Assembly: GCF_003550175.1 (NCBI RefSeq)
Contig: NZ_QXDF01000001.1
Span: 1,326,501 to 1,390,500, forward strand
Direction: 5' to 3'
DNA from: Dichotomicrobium thermohalophilum
Lineage (GTDB): Bacteria; Pseudomonadota; Alphaproteobacteria; Rhizobiales; Rhodomicrobiaceae
DNA length: 64,000 bases
The translations under genes and the position numbers were made by a program. The notes beneath the pieces were generated by a model. The model had not been told where the DNA came from. It made no database searches and saw nothing but the letters and a program-made list of their open reading frames with translations. Positions 42,866-53,661 of this stretch are shown piece by piece; position 1 is the first letter of the stretch; each line of letters begins with the position of its first letter.

Positions 42866-43338
42866 CTCGTACAGTGCTGATCAATATCCTGCTGGCCCTG
42901 GCCTGGGGCGCTGTCACCGGCTCCTTCACCCTCCTCAACCTGGTGTTCGGGTTCGTTATCGCCGCAATCGCGCTGTGGATCATCCGCGAGCAGTTCCACA
43001 CGCAAGCCTACATCAAAAAGGCGTGGCGGATCGCCAGCCTGATCCTGGTGTTCCTCAAGGACCTGATCGTCTCGGCGTTTCGCGTCGCGGTCATCGTGCT
43101 GGCGCCGACACGCCGGTATCAGCCCGGCTTTATCGCCTTTCCGCTGAGCACCGACCGGGCGCCGGAGATCTCGATCCTGGCTAACATGATCACACTGACA
43201 CCGGGGACGCTTAGCGTCGACGTCTCGGACGACAAGTCGACGCTTTTCATTCACTGCATCGATGTGCCGGACACCGAGGCGCTCAAGCGGGACATTGCCG
43301 AAGGGTTCGAGCGCAAGATCATGGAGGCAATGCGATGA
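42862..43338 (+). CDS. mrpE: Mrp Na+/H+ antiporter subunit E
   Basis: The 158-residue protein has two or three N-terminal membrane helices (residues 5-45 and 58-80) and a C-terminal soluble domain with the MnhE signature [17 protein letters not shown]. It overlaps mrpD and mrpF by 4 bp each, typical of this operon. Confidence 0.94.
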   Translation: MTRTVLINILLALAWGAVTGSFTLLNLVFGFVIAAIALWIIREQFHTQAYIKKAWRIASLILVFLKDLIVSAFRVAVIVLAPTRRYQPGFIAFPLSTDRAPEISILANMITLTPGTLSVDVSDDKSTLFIHCIDVPDTEALKRDIAEGFERKIMEAMR

Positions 43339-43688
43339 CGCCGGAAGCCTTTCTCGACCTGGCGATCCGCGTTTCGCTCGGGCTGGTCTGCCTGGCGTTT
43401 TTCGTCGCGTTCGTGCGGCTGGTCCGCGGACCGACCCTGGCGGACCGCGTGCTCGCGTTGGACATGTTGGTGACAGTGGGGATCGGCTTTATTGCCGTGA
43501 TCACCGTGAGTACTGGCTACGGCCAGTATCTCGACGTGGCGATCGGCCTCGGTCTGGTCGGCTTCCTCGCGACAGTGGCCTTCTCGCGCTATATCCTCGC
43601 CCGCGGTCCTCGGCCCGAGCAGCGATACGTCACGCCACGCCCGGATCAGGCGGAAACCGGCGTGCGGCTTGAAGGAGAGCCCAAATGA
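43335..43688 (+). CDS. mrpF: Mrp Na+/H+ antiporter subunit F
   Basis: The 117-residue protein has three membrane helices and the MrpF motif [22 protein letters not shown] near residue 30. The C-terminus is soluble and proline-rich. It overlaps E and G by 4 bp each. Confidence 0.94.
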   Translation: MTPEAFLDLAIRVSLGLVCLAFFVAFVRLVRGPTLADRVLALDMLVTVGIGFIAVITVSTGYGQYLDVAIGLGLVGFLATVAFSRYILARGPRPEQRYVTPRPDQAETGVRLEGEPK

Positions 43689-44050
43689 TCGATTATCTCG
43701 CCGGCGTGTTGCTGATCATCGGTGCCTTCTTCACCTTGGTGGCGGCGGTGGGCGTCGTGCGTCTGCCTGATCTTTACACCCGCATGCACGCAGCCAGTAA
43801 AACCGGCACCGTTGGCTCTGGTGTGATGCTTCTGGCGATCGCCTTTCATTCCGGCGAGTTTGATGTCGTCACGCGCGCCATTGCTGGCATCGTCTTCTTC
43901 CTCCTCACCGCTCCCTTGGCGGCGCATTTGCTGGCCCGCGCGGCCTATTGCACAGGTGTGCGTCCCTGGCCCGGCACGGCGCCGGACGAACTCGCCGGAC
44001 ATTACGAGCAATCCCCTGCACAGCCTCGGCTGACGAGTGCGTCCGAGTGA
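43685..44050 (+). CDS. mrpG: Mrp Na+/H+ antiporter subunit G
   Basis: The 121-residue protein has three membrane helices and the MrpG signature [23 protein letters not shown]. It closes the seven-gene mrp operon. The cytoplasmic C-terminal tail (from about residue 90) is polar. Overlap with mrpF is 4 bp. Confidence 0.94.
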   Translation: MIDYLAGVLLIIGAFFTLVAAVGVVRLPDLYTRMHAASKTGTVGSGVMLLAIAFHSGEFDVVTRAIAGIVFFLLTAPLAAHLLARAAYCTGVRPWPGTAPDELAGHYEQSPAQPRLTSASE

Positions 44051-44428
44051 CGCACAAAAATCATATTGCCAGTGGATTGAATCACTTTTTCCCAAAAAAC
44101 GTGTAGGTGCTTTCGTAAAGCGTAAAAGCCGAAATGGTCGTAAAAACGCGACATTTCCGGAACGATTTTGCCGCGTCTTGCGCACATCACATTTTGGTCC
44201 CGATTGCCGCGTAGCGAAAGTATCGGTTGAAAATCGTTTCTTTTCGTCTATTTTACGGAGTGCCACTAGATAATAAAGCCATGCAAAGCCGTCGTTGGCG
44301 CGAGCCGAGCAGGTGTGGATGTGCAATCAAGAAACAGCGACGTTCTTGCACCCTCGGATGTGGCACAAGCTCTGGGCGCCGGCGAACACACGGACTGAGC
44401 GAAGGGCGAACGATAGGAGACCTTGTCA
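44051..44428. promoter_or_regulatory. AT-rich leader and promoter region of mucR
   Basis: These 378 bp hold no gene. They are clearly richer in A and T than the flanks, with runs such as TTTTTCCCAAAAAA near 44084 and TTTCTTTTCGTCTATTTTA near 44237. MucR proteins are known to bind AT-rich DNA with TpA steps and to repress their own genes, so this is the expected site of autoregulation. The mucR ribosome site AGGAGA lies near 44414-44419. No small RNA could be recognised. Confidence 0.5.
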
Positions 44429-44839
44429 ATGGAACAGACTGTGGACAACACCGAACTCGTCGAACTCACCACGAACATTGTTTCTGCATACGTGAGCAAC
44501 AACACCGTGGTGTCAGCGGATCTGCCCAATCTGATCAATGAAGTTCATGGCGCTCTTGTCCGCGCTGCCGCGAACAAGGGGCAACCGCCACAGGAAGAGC
44601 AGAAGCCCGCGGTTCCGATCAAGAAGTCGGTCACGCCGGACTACATCATCTGCCTGGAAGACGGCAAAAAGTTCAAGTCGCTGAAGCGGCACCTTCGGGC
44701 GCACTACAACATGACGCCGGAGGAGTATCGGGAAAAGTGGGGCCTGCCGCACGATTACCCGATGGTCGCGCCGAACTATGCGGCCGCTCGTTCCCAACTT
44801 GCCAAGGAAATGGGCCTGGGTCAGCGCCGTCGCCGCTAA
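44429..44839 (+). CDS. mucR: MucR/Ros family zinc-finger transcriptional regulator
   Basis: MucR is a global regulator in alphaproteobacteria that controls exopolysaccharide, motility and cell-cycle genes and acts in an H-NS-like way. The 136-residue protein has the N-terminal oligomerisation helix ([19 protein letters not shown]) and the C-terminal Ros-type zinc finger, visible as [28 protein letters not shown] in pieces: Cys, Asp, His and His at the usual spacing, then [20 protein letters not shown] 44429 has AGGAGA nine bases upstream; the in-frame TTG at 44423 is less likely. A terminator lies downstream. Confidence 0.95.
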   Translation: MEQTVDNTELVELTTNIVSAYVSNNTVVSADLPNLINEVHGALVRAAANKGQPPQEEQKPAVPIKKSVTPDYIICLEDGKKFKSLKRHLRAHYNMTPEEYREKWGLPHDYPMVAPNYAAARSQLAKEMGLGQRRRR

Positions 44840-44906
44840 GGCCGCTGGCGGGGCAAGTCCCGCAGCGCAAAAATCACTCTTTCAATAGGGCGGATAGCTC
44901 CGCGCA

Positions 44907-44935
44907 GCAGGCGGGGCGTCCGCCCTCTGCTTTTT
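44907..44935 (+). terminator. Rho-independent terminator after mucR
   Basis: A GC-rich imperfect stem-loop (GCAGGCGG paired with CCGCCCTCTGC) is followed by TTTTT. It lies about 70 bp after the mucR stop and before glnD. Confidence 0.65.
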
Positions 44936-44998
44936 CCGCCTGATCCGAGACGCAGGGCCTTCGTGCACGGCCGCGCGTTCTGGTGTAGCCTTGTGTCC

Positions 44999-47767
44999 AT
45001 GGAATTACGCGTTCTTGCCACTCCTCCCGAAGCCCGTACGGCAGCCCCTTACTTTGATCCAGAGGCCGCGCGCGCCGAACTCACGGCCCTGTGGCGGCGC
45101 CACGGTGACAGCGACGCTCTTCGCCCCCAGGCGCTCGATTTACTCAAGGCCATTGTCCAGGATGCCCGCGAAACTGCGCGCGCCGAACTGGAGACGACCG
45201 GCAATGGCCGGGCCTGTGCGGAGAGCCTGTCGCTCTTCCAGGACGAGCTGATCCGGCTGATCTATGACTTCGTCGCCAGCCACGTCTACCGCGCGAAGAA
45301 CCCCTCGGCGGCCGAGCGCATGACCGTGATCGCCACAGGGGGCTATGGCCGCGGGCTTCTTGCGCCGAAATCAGACATCGACCTGTTGTTCCTGCGCCCG
45401 AGCAAGCAGACCGCCTGGGGCGAGAGCGTGGTCGAGAGCATCCTGTATTTCCTCTGGGACTTGGGCTTCAAGGTGGGGCACGCCACGCGCACGATCAACG
45501 ACTGCATCACGCTGGCGCGGCGCGACATGACGATCCGGACCTCTCTGCTGGATTCGCGCCTGATCCTGGGCGATGAGGAGTTGTTCCAGCGGTTCCGCGA
45601 CAAGTTCCAGTCCGCCGTCATCTCCGGCACCGAAAAGGAATTCGTCGAGGCCAAGCTCGCCGAGCGGGATGCCCGGCACGAACGCTCCGGCAATTCGCGC
45701 TACCGCGTCGAGCCGAACGTCAAGGATGGCAAGGGCGGGCTTCGCGACCTGCACACGCTGCACTGGCTGACGAAGTATCTCTACCCGGAAAGCGAGACGG
45801 AGGACTGGGTTGCTCTCGGCATCTTCAGCCCGAGTGAGCAGCGGCACTTCCGGCGCTGCGAGGATTTCCTGTGGACCATCCGCTGTCACCTGCATTTCCT
45901 TGCGAACAAGCCAGAGGAACACCTGACATTCGACCGCCAGCTCGTGCTCGCCGAACGTCTTGGCTATCGCGAGGGGGGCAACCTGCGCCCGGTCGAGCGC
46001 TTCATGAAGCACTATTTCCTCGTGGCAAAGGAGGTCGGTGACCTCACGCGAATCGTGTGCGCCAGCCTGGAGATGCAGCAACTCAAGGTCACGCCGACAC
46101 TGGGCAACATGCTGGCCGGCATGGGCTGGCGCAAACGTGCCAAGCTGAGCGCGACGACGGATTTCCGTATCGAGAACGGGCGCATCATGGCCAAGCGAGC
46201 AGACGTGTTCCGCGCCAATCCGGTGAACATGATCCGCGTCTTCGCACTGGCCGAGCGACACAAGGTGTTGTTCGACCCGGAGGTGTTCCGGCTGATCCGG
46301 TCTTCGCTGCCGTTGATCGACGACGAGATGCGCGCCGACCCCGAGGCGAACCGTCTGTTCCTGGAGTTGCTGACGTCGCCCGGTAATCCGGAGATCGCGC
46401 TGCGCCGGATGAACGAAGCCGGCGTGCTCGGCCGCTTCATTCCGGATTTCGGTCGCGTTGTGGCGATGATGCAGTTCAATATGTATCACCACTACACAGT
46501 CGACGAGCATCTCATCCGCACCATCGGCGTGCTCTCCGAGATCGAGGACGGCGACCTCGCCAGCGAACTGCCGCTGTCCACCGAGATCATCCGCAATATC
46601 CAGAACCGCCGCGCGCTGTTCGTCGCCGCCTTTCTCCACGACATTGCCAAGGGGCGCGACGAGGACCACTCGGTTGCTGGCGCCCGTGTCGCGCGCGAGT
46701 TGTGTCCGCGCCTTGGCCTCACGCCGGCGGAGACGAGTACGGTGGCGTGGCTTGTCGAGCATCATCTGGTGATGAGCGAGTTCGCGCAGAGCCGCGACCT
46801 AGCCGACCCCAAGACCATCCGCGACTTCGCCGAGATCGTGCAGAGCCCCGAGCGGCTCAAGCTGCTGGTCATCCTGACGGCGGCGGATATTCGCGCGGTC
46901 GGGCCCGGCGTGTGGACCGGCTGGAAGGGTCAACTGCTGCGCGCGCTGTACAATGAGACCGAGCCGGTGCTGGCCGGCGGGCACACGCAGATCAGCCGCG
47001 AGGCGCAGATCCGCCGGGCGCAGGACCAGCTCCGCGAGGCGCTGAACGACTGGCCGGAAGAGGAGGTCGAGCGCATCATCGCACGGCATTACCCGGCCTA
47101 TTGGCTGCGCTGCGATCTGGAGACCCAGGTCAAGCATGCCGAGTTGATGCGCCGCTGTGAGGGTCAGCCGACCCCATTCGCGCACGATGCCACGGCATCC
47201 CCGATGGGTGCGACCGAGCTGACGCTCTACACAAAGGACCATCCCCGCCTGCTGGCGATCTTCGCCGGCGCGTGTGCCGCAGCGGGTGCACGTATCGTCG
47301 GGGCGCACATCTACACCACGCGCGATGGCATGGCGCTGGACACGTTGGGCATTCAGCGCGCCTTTCCGGAGGACCGCGAGGAACTTGAACGGGCCGAGCG
47401 GATCGCGGACGCGGTGCAGTCGATGCTAGCCGGCGATCGTGACCTGAAGAAGCTGATGGCGGAAAAACGCAAGGCCAAGCCGAAACTTGAGCCGTTCAGC
47501 GTTGAGCCGCAGGTCATCATCGACAATACGCTTTCAAACGATCTGACGGTCATCGAGGTGAACGGGCTCGATCGGATCGGGCTGCTTTACGATCTCGCAG
47601 ATGCGCTCGCCTCGCTCAACTTGAATATCGCCTCGGCCCATGTGGCCACCTTCGGCGAAAAAGTCGTGGACGTGTTTTATGTGATGGACCGCGCAGGCAA
47701 CAAGATTGAGAGCGACTGGGCGCGGGAGAAGGTGCACGACAAGCTGATAGCCGCGCTCGAGTCGTGA
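44999..47767 (+). CDS. glnD: [Protein-PII] uridylyltransferase/uridylyl-removing enzyme GlnD
   Basis: GlnD senses glutamine and adds UMP to, or removes it from, PII proteins, controlling nitrogen assimilation. The 922-residue protein has all parts: the nucleotidyltransferase site GGYGRGLLAPKSDIDLL at about residues 114-130, the PII-UR linker, an HD hydrolase domain (HHYTVDEH, then FLHDIAKGRDEDHS) around 500-570, and two C-terminal ACT domains (LTLYTKDHPRLLAIFAGA near 740 and VIEVNGLDRIGLLYDLADAL near 845). ATG 44999 is preferred; a GTG at 44963 would add twelve non-conserved residues. No SD is evident at either. It is convergent with the DUF2244 gene. Confidence 0.95.
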   Translation: MELRVLATPPEARTAAPYFDPEAARAELTALWRRHGDSDALRPQALDLLKAIVQDARETARAELETTGNGRACAESLSLFQDELIRLIYDFVASHVYRAKNPSAAERMTVIATGGYGRGLLAPKSDIDLLFLRPSKQTAWGESVVESILYFLWDLGFKVGHATRTINDCITLARRDMTIRTSLLDSRLILGDEELFQRFRDKFQSAVISGTEKEFVEAKLAERDARHERSGNSRYRVEPNVKDGKGGLRDLHTLHWLTKYLYPESETEDWVALGIFSPSEQRHFRRCEDFLWTIRCHLHFLANKPEEHLTFDRQLVLAERLGYREGGNLRPVERFMKHYFLVAKEVGDLTRIVCASLEMQQLKVTPTLGNMLAGMGWRKRAKLSATTDFRIENGRIMAKRADVFRANPVNMIRVFALAERHKVLFDPEVFRLIRSSLPLIDDEMRADPEANRLFLELLTSPGNPEIALRRMNEAGVLGRFIPDFGRVVAMMQFNMYHHYTVDEHLIRTIGVLSEIEDGDLASELPLSTEIIRNIQNRRALFVAAFLHDIAKGRDEDHSVAGARVARELCPRLGLTPAETSTVAWLVEHHLVMSEFAQSRDLADPKTIRDFAEIVQSPERLKLLVILTAADIRAVGPGVWTGWKGQLLRALYNETEPVLAGGHTQISREAQIRRAQDQLREALNDWPEEEVERIIARHYPAYWLRCDLETQVKHAELMRRCEGQPTPFAHDATASPMGATELTLYTKDHPRLLAIFAGACAAAGARIVGAHIYTTRDGMALDTLGIQRAFPEDREELERAERIADAVQSMLAGDRDLKKLMAEKRKAKPKLEPFSVEPQVIIDNTLSNDLTVIEVNGLDRIGLLYDLADALASLNLNIASAHVATFGEKVVDVFYVMDRAGNKIESDWAREKVHDKLIAALES

Positions 47768-47770
47768 AGT

Positions 47771-48334
47771 CTAGGCCAGCCCTTCGCGCGCCTTGCGTAT
47801 CTTCTGGCGCAGTTCATCCGCCAGGCTCTCCCGCTCCGCCGGCGAAAGACAATCCCCAACCGATACCGCGCGGCCGCTCTCGCGCAGGATCAGGCGTTTC
47901 TCGATCTTGTATTGGTCGCTCAGCTCAATGCGAACCCAATGCGGGTTGAAGCGGTCGACGAGGTGGTGCTGGCCAAGATAGCTGGTCATGACGCGGATCA
48001 GGTTCGCGCTGACGTCGATGATTTCCAGGCGTTCGGCCCGGCGCATGTTCAGCCAGAACGCGAAGGCAAGGCTCGCAAGCGCGATGATCGCCGGGAACAC
48101 GACGAACCATGCGGCCGGCGCAGCGACCCAGGCGGTTACCATCGCAAACCCCGCCGCCGCCACACCCGTGACAGCAAGCGTGCCATCACGCCCGAGTGAG
48201 CGATGGGGCCAGATAACGATGCGCTCGGCGCCGGCGAGGGTCGGCGGCAGCGCGGCATCGGTCGGCGCCGCAGAGGTTCCGTCCGGCCAGCCTTCCGATA
48301 TGTCGCTGGTCTGATTTTCGCTCCGGTCCGTCAT
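47771..48334 (-). CDS. DUF2244 membrane protein
   Basis: The 187-residue protein matches DUF2244, a family of short integral membrane proteins common in alphaproteobacteria. Two adjacent hydrophobic segments near residues 53-95 are preceded by the family start IVIWPHRSLGRDGT and followed by a soluble C-terminal domain with the LNMRRAERLEIIDVSANLIRV and FNPHWVRIEL motifs. Function is not known to me. The C-terminus (AERESLADELRQKIRKAREG) is a charged helix. It lies head to tail with carD across a gap holding a terminator, and its stop is only 3 bp from that of glnD. Confidence 0.82.
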   Translation of the reverse strand: MTDRSENQTSDISEGWPDGTSAAPTDAALPPTLAGAERIVIWPHRSLGRDGTLAVTGVAAAGFAMVTAWVAAPAAWFVVFPAIIALASLAFAFWLNMRRAERLEIIDVSANLIRVMTSYLGQHHLVDRFNPHWVRIELSDQYKIEKRLILRESGRAVSVGDCLSPAERESLADELRQKIRKAREGLA

Positions 48335-48492
48335 CCCTGCATCGTTGCTTTTGCGCGCCGGCGCGTCCGACGCACCGGGGGCGGGTGCGCCGTCGGCCCG
48401 TGTGGCTGCATCACAGACCTTGATCTATTATACCACTCAGGCGCTTGAAAGGATCACCGCTCTTATAGAGCTGCCGGTCGCGGCGGCGCACG

Positions 48493-48533
48493 AAAAAAGG
48501 ACCGGCGCGAAAGGTACGCACCCGTCCTTTTTT
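48493..48533. terminator. Bidirectional terminator between carD and the DUF2244 gene
   Basis: AAAAAAGGAC and GTCCTTTTTT form the ends of a 41-bp stem-loop with an internal CGG/CCG-rich part. It lies just after the carD stop on the minus strand and has T-runs on both strands. Confidence 0.85.
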
Positions 48534-48560
48534 CATGTCGGCCAAAGGCCAGTAAGCGGC

Positions 48561-49139
48561 TTACGCTGCGCGCACCTCGGCTTCGGCGCCTTCCGTCTGG
48601 GGCTCTGGGGCCTGCTTGGCGCCGCTGCGCGTCTTGTTCAGCGCCTCATGGATGCGGCGTGTTGCCACAGCCTCGTCTACATCCTGCACGGCGGCGATTT
48701 CGCGCGCCATACGCTCCAGGGCCGCTTCGTAAAGCTGGCGTTCGGAATAGGACTGCTCGGGCTGGCTCTCGGAGCGATGCAGGTCGCGCACGACTTCAGC
48801 GATCGAGATCAGGTCACCGGAATTGATCTTGGCTTCGTATTCCTGGGCGCGGCGGCTCCACATCATGCGACGAACGCGCGCGCGGCCGCGTAGGGTCGCC
48901 ATCGCCTTCTCGACGATCGCGCCTTCAGACAGCTTACGCATGCCGACCGACTCGCACTTCGTGGTCGGGACGCGCAGGGTCATTTTTTCCTGCTCGAAGT
49001 TGATGACGAACAGTTCAAGCTTGGAGCCGGCGATTTCCTGTTCCTCGATGTCCACGATCCGCCCGACACCATGTGTCGGATAGACAACGTACTCGTTTGT
49101 CTTGAAGCCGTTTCTTTGCAGCGATTTTTTTGCAGCCAT
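48561..49139 (-). CDS. CarD/CdnL family RNA polymerase-binding regulator
   Basis: CarD-family proteins bind the RNA polymerase beta subunit and stabilise open complexes, often at rRNA promoters. The 192-residue protein has the N-terminal Tudor-like RNA-polymerase-interacting domain (NEYVVYPTHGVGRIVDIEEQEIAG, shortened here to its core YPTHGVGRI) and the C-terminal helical DNA-binding domain (EYEAKINSGDLISIAEVVRDLHRSE in part). The acidic tail after residue 165 is variable. ATG 49139. In many alphaproteobacteria carD follows fdxA; no ferredoxin gene is present here. Confidence 0.95.
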   Translation of the reverse strand: MAAKKSLQRNGFKTNEYVVYPTHGVGRIVDIEEQEIAGSKLELFVINFEQEKMTLRVPTTKCESVGMRKLSEGAIVEKAMATLRGRARVRRMMWSRRAQEYEAKINSGDLISIAEVVRDLHRSESQPEQSYSERQLYEAALERMAREIAAVQDVDEAVATRRIHEALNKTRSGAKQAPEPQTEGAEAEVRAA

Positions 49140-49553
49140 TCTCTACCGTCTCACTTGTTCTGGCGCTGCCGAGAGATACCAACAGCGCGGGGTTATCCGC
49201 TTTTGACTGCGTAGAACCACAGCGCCAACAACACGGAAGTCACCACTGCCCCCAATGGCGGCGTGTTGCTGCCCCCTATGCCCAACTGTGCTACGCGAAA
49301 CTCGACATCAGAAGACCGCCCGAGTGTCCAGAACGCCAAACAGGCGAGCCGCTACTTCTTGCGACACGCCCAAAATCTGAGAGGCTTCAGAAAGCGCCGC
49401 CTCGCCGCGGCGCTGGCGGCAGGACGCTCCACGATCTCTCGCCGAAGAAGTGGTGTTTATAGCATTATTATTAGGCTTTTGGAAGCCTGTGTTCAGATTC
49501 CGATAAGCCCTGAGGCCACACCTCAAGGCGCTGGCCAAACTTCTTAACAGCTT

Positions 49554-49574
49554 TTGCCGCTTGCGGCGTTTTTT
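49554..49574 (+). terminator. Terminator-like stem in the carD-riboswitch interval
   Basis: GCCG and CGGC around a CTTG tetraloop are followed by GTTTTTT. The stem is short, but the loop type and T-run are typical. What it would terminate is unclear. Confidence 0.45.
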
Positions 49575-49593
49575 GCTTTATGGCGCCAGGCCC

Positions 49594-49609
49594 CTGACCG
49601 TCCGGTCAG
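49594..49609. promoter_or_regulatory. Perfect inverted repeat resembling a TetR-family operator
   Basis: CTGACCG, a two-base spacer TC and CGGTCAG form a perfect palindrome with seven-base arms, the size and style of TetR-family operators. It is about 130 bp upstream of the riboswitch. No TetR gene is in the window. Confidence 0.45.
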
Positions 49610-49742
49610 AACTTGCCTCTTCCCCTTGCTGAGTCGCCTGAATCGCTTGCGACGTTGCCGCCATCCTTCGGCGACTGTCGATGTTCGGCAAAGGCCGATA
49701 GCAGCTTGCGCGACGTTTTGACCGGGGTTAACCTTGATTGCG

Positions 49743-49905
49743 TTCGGCGGTTCCCTAACGGGACGAAGAGGGAAGCTGGTGCGAAACCAGCGCTGCCCCC
49801 GCAACTGTGAGCGGTGAGCCAGCCTTCACGATGCCACTGGCCTGCATGGGCCGGGAAGGCGGAGGCCTTGGCGACGACCCGCGAGCCAGGAGACCTGCCG
49901 TTGAA
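49743..49905 (+). promoter_or_regulatory. Cobalamin (B12) riboswitch
   Basis: All hallmark blocks of the cobalamin riboswitch occur in order: AGAGGGAAGCTGGTGCGAAACC, shown as AGGGAA-type start, then GCTGCCCCCGCAACTGTGA (the B12 box region, about 49793-49810), GCCACTGG (49833-49840), GGGAAGGCGG, and GAGCCAGGAGACCTGCC (49883-49899). Flanking TTCGGCGG and CCTGCCGTTGAA can close the P1 region. A GGGGC/GCCCC hairpin at 49925-49939 sits directly before the AAGGAG site of the next gene and may be the expression platform. B12 would normally repress the downstream gene. Confidence 0.95.
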
Positions 49906-49954
49906 CGAGAAGTCACCATAAGCTGGGGCGGTGGGCCCCGTAAAGGAGCACAGC

Positions 49955-50452
49955 ATGATCCGTTATATCCTGATGGCAGCCGCATTCACGCTCGCGGCTG
50001 GTCTGCCGGCGACTGCGCATCACGATGGCGAGCAGTATCGCAAGGCGAGCGTTTCGGTGAGCCACGCCTGGACAGGCGCGACCGCAGAAATGGCGCACGC
50101 CATCGAAGTTTACATGACCATCGAGAACGCCGGCTCGGAACCCGTGACTTTGACCGGCGCGGACGTATCGTTTGCGCGCCCGGGCGTGTTTCAGGCACAG
50201 GTGGTTGGCGCGGATGGGACGCTGCGCACGCGCGAAGTCAACACCGTCGAGATCGGGCCCGGTCAGAGCGTGACGATGCAACCGGGTGGCCTGCGCATCG
50301 TGTTCAACGACGTGCAGCGGCGGCTGTTTGCCGGCGACTATTTCCAGGCGCATCTAGAGTTTGCAGAGATCGGCGAGGTTGAGATCGACGTCGAGGTAGA
50401 GAAACTCGGCGAGGAAACCGACCAGGACGGGGACGAGGGCGAACTCGGCTAG
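49955..50452 (+). CDS. Secreted PCu(A)C-fold protein under B12 riboswitch control, ligands missing
   Basis: The 165-residue precursor has a signal peptide (about residues 1-21, cut before HHDG) and a domain of the PCu(A)C/DUF461 copper-chaperone family: VSVSHAWTGATAEMAHAIEVYMTIEN in pieces, SEPVTLTGADV, FQAQVVG, VEIGPGQSVTMQPGGLRIVF and FAGDYFQAHLEF. In copper-binding members His and Met ligands occupy the HEM, KMR and GGxHxM positions; here these read QVV, RTRE and GGLRIVF, so the site is absent. Instead there is an N-terminal His pair and a strongly acidic C-terminal tail. ATG 49955 is six bases after AAGGAG. Control by a B12 riboswitch points to cobalt or cobamide physiology, but the role is unknown. 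Confidence 0.82.
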   Translation: MIRYILMAAAFTLAAGLPATAHHDGEQYRKASVSVSHAWTGATAEMAHAIEVYMTIENAGSEPVTLTGADVSFARPGVFQAQVVGADGTLRTREVNTVEIGPGQSVTMQPGGLRIVFNDVQRRLFAGDYFQAHLEFAEIGEVEIDVEVEKLGEETDQDGDEGELG

Positions 50453-50528
50453 CCGCTGTTCAAAAGACTGTATTCCGGAATTGGTGCGGCGCTGACGGGG
50501 GCAGGGCCGCACTTTTCATGTTTGCCGC

Positions 50529-51416
50529 TCAGAACGCCCACTCGCGCGCCTTGGCGACCACAAACTCCCGGAAGGCCGCGATGCGCTTCGATGTCTTCAG
50601 CTCGGCCGGATAGACCAGATAGGTGTTGAAGGCTGGCACATCCGCCTCGTCCAGCACCTTCTCCAGGTCCGGCTCGTCTGAAGCCAGATAATCCGGAAGC
50701 ACCGCCAGCCCCATGCCGCGCTTCACCACGCGCTTGATGCCATCCATGCTATTGATGCGCATGATGGGCTTGCGTGGCGTCTGTCCCTCGCGGCCGGCCG
50801 TCTCCAGCCAGTTGATGCCGCGACGCGGGAAGGGGATGCCGCCGTAGGTGATGATCGCGTGGTTGTCGAGGTCGGCAAGCGTCTGTGGCGCGCCGTGCTC
50901 TTCAAGGTAATCCTTCGAGCCATAGACATGGAAATGCACGGTGAACAGCCTGCGCAGGATGAGATCTTTCTGCGTCGGCGCGTGCAGCCAAATGCCAACA
51001 TCGGCCTCGCGCTTGCTGAGGTCGAGTTCTTCGTCACGCAGCAGAAGCTGGACCTGGATTTTCGGATATCGCTCGATGAACTCGCGCAGCCGAGGCGCCA
51101 GCCAAGTCGCGCCAAGGCCCGCTGGCGTGGTGATGCGCAACTCGCCGCTCGGCTCGGCCAGCGTGTCGGCCAGCATCGACTCCACCGAGTTCAGCTTGAC
51201 CAGCACATCCTCGGCGGTCTGGCGCAGCAATTCGCCCTGTTCGGTCAGCGACAGGCCGCGCGCATGGCGGTGGAACAACGGCGCGCCCAGCTCCTGCTCC
51301 AACGCACTCACCTGGCGGCTGACGGCGGATTGGCTCAGATGCAGGGCCTCTGCGGCGTGGGTGAAACTCCCGGCCTCCGCGGCGGCGTGAAATATCCTTA
51401 GTTTGTCCCAGTCCAT
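50529..51416 (-). CDS. LysR family transcriptional regulator
   Basis: The 295-residue protein has an N-terminal winged helix (MDWDKLRIFHAAAEAGSFTHAAEALHLSQSAVSRQV in its typical arrangement, written here to show the A..L..SQSAVSRQV core) and a periplasmic-binding-type effector domain (IQVQLLLRDEELDLSKREADVGIWLH segment). The effector and target genes are unknown; no divergent partner is obvious since trxB lies upstream on the same strand, 56 bp away. Homologues of this sequence beside thioredoxin reductase are common in alphaproteobacteria as I recall. ATG 51416. Confidence 0.9.
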   Translation of the reverse strand: MDWDKLRIFHAAAEAGSFTHAAEALHLSQSAVSRQVSALEQELGAPLFHRHARGLSLTEQGELLRQTAEDVLVKLNSVESMLADTLAEPSGELRITTPAGLGATWLAPRLREFIERYPKIQVQLLLRDEELDLSKREADVGIWLHAPTQKDLILRRLFTVHFHVYGSKDYLEEHGAPQTLADLDNHAIITYGGIPFPRRGINWLETAGREGQTPRKPIMRINSMDGIKRVVKRGMGLAVLPDYLASDEPDLEKVLDEADVPAFNTYLVYPAELKTSKRIAAFREFVVAKAREWAF

Positions 51417-51472
51417 TGGGCGATCCAGTCCGGCGGGACCGCCTTGTCAGCAAAGCCCCTTGAAGATCCTGA

Positions 51473-53544
<2,072 letters not shown>

Positions 53545-53661
53545 AAACGCCCTCTACACAACTTTGTTGCTTGAATTCTCACCGGAGCATTCCAATGGTA
53601 TCGCGCAGGCGACATGATATAACCGCGAGCGGCCTTAAGACAGCGAGATTGGATTGGCTTC

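Larger units (their letters stand above)
49140..49742. other. Non-coding region before the cobalamin riboswitch
   Basis: These roughly 600 bp contain no convincing gene. Short open frames exist on both strands but have poor starts and no recognisable domains. A plus-strand frame closes at 49547 just before a terminator-like stem, so a small RNA or short peptide gene could lie around 49260-49575. A palindrome at 49594-49609 is listed separately. No known structured RNA other than the riboswitch could be recognised. Confidence 0.5.

Noticed and set aside
45371-46765. A 464-codon frame antisense to glnD
   Set aside because: Shadow of glnD, with Arg/Gln/Ala-rich composition and no motifs.
49263-49547. 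A 94-codon plus-strand frame ending just before a terminator-like stem
   Set aside because: GTG start without a ribosome site and no recognisable features. Recorded only as part of the unassigned region.
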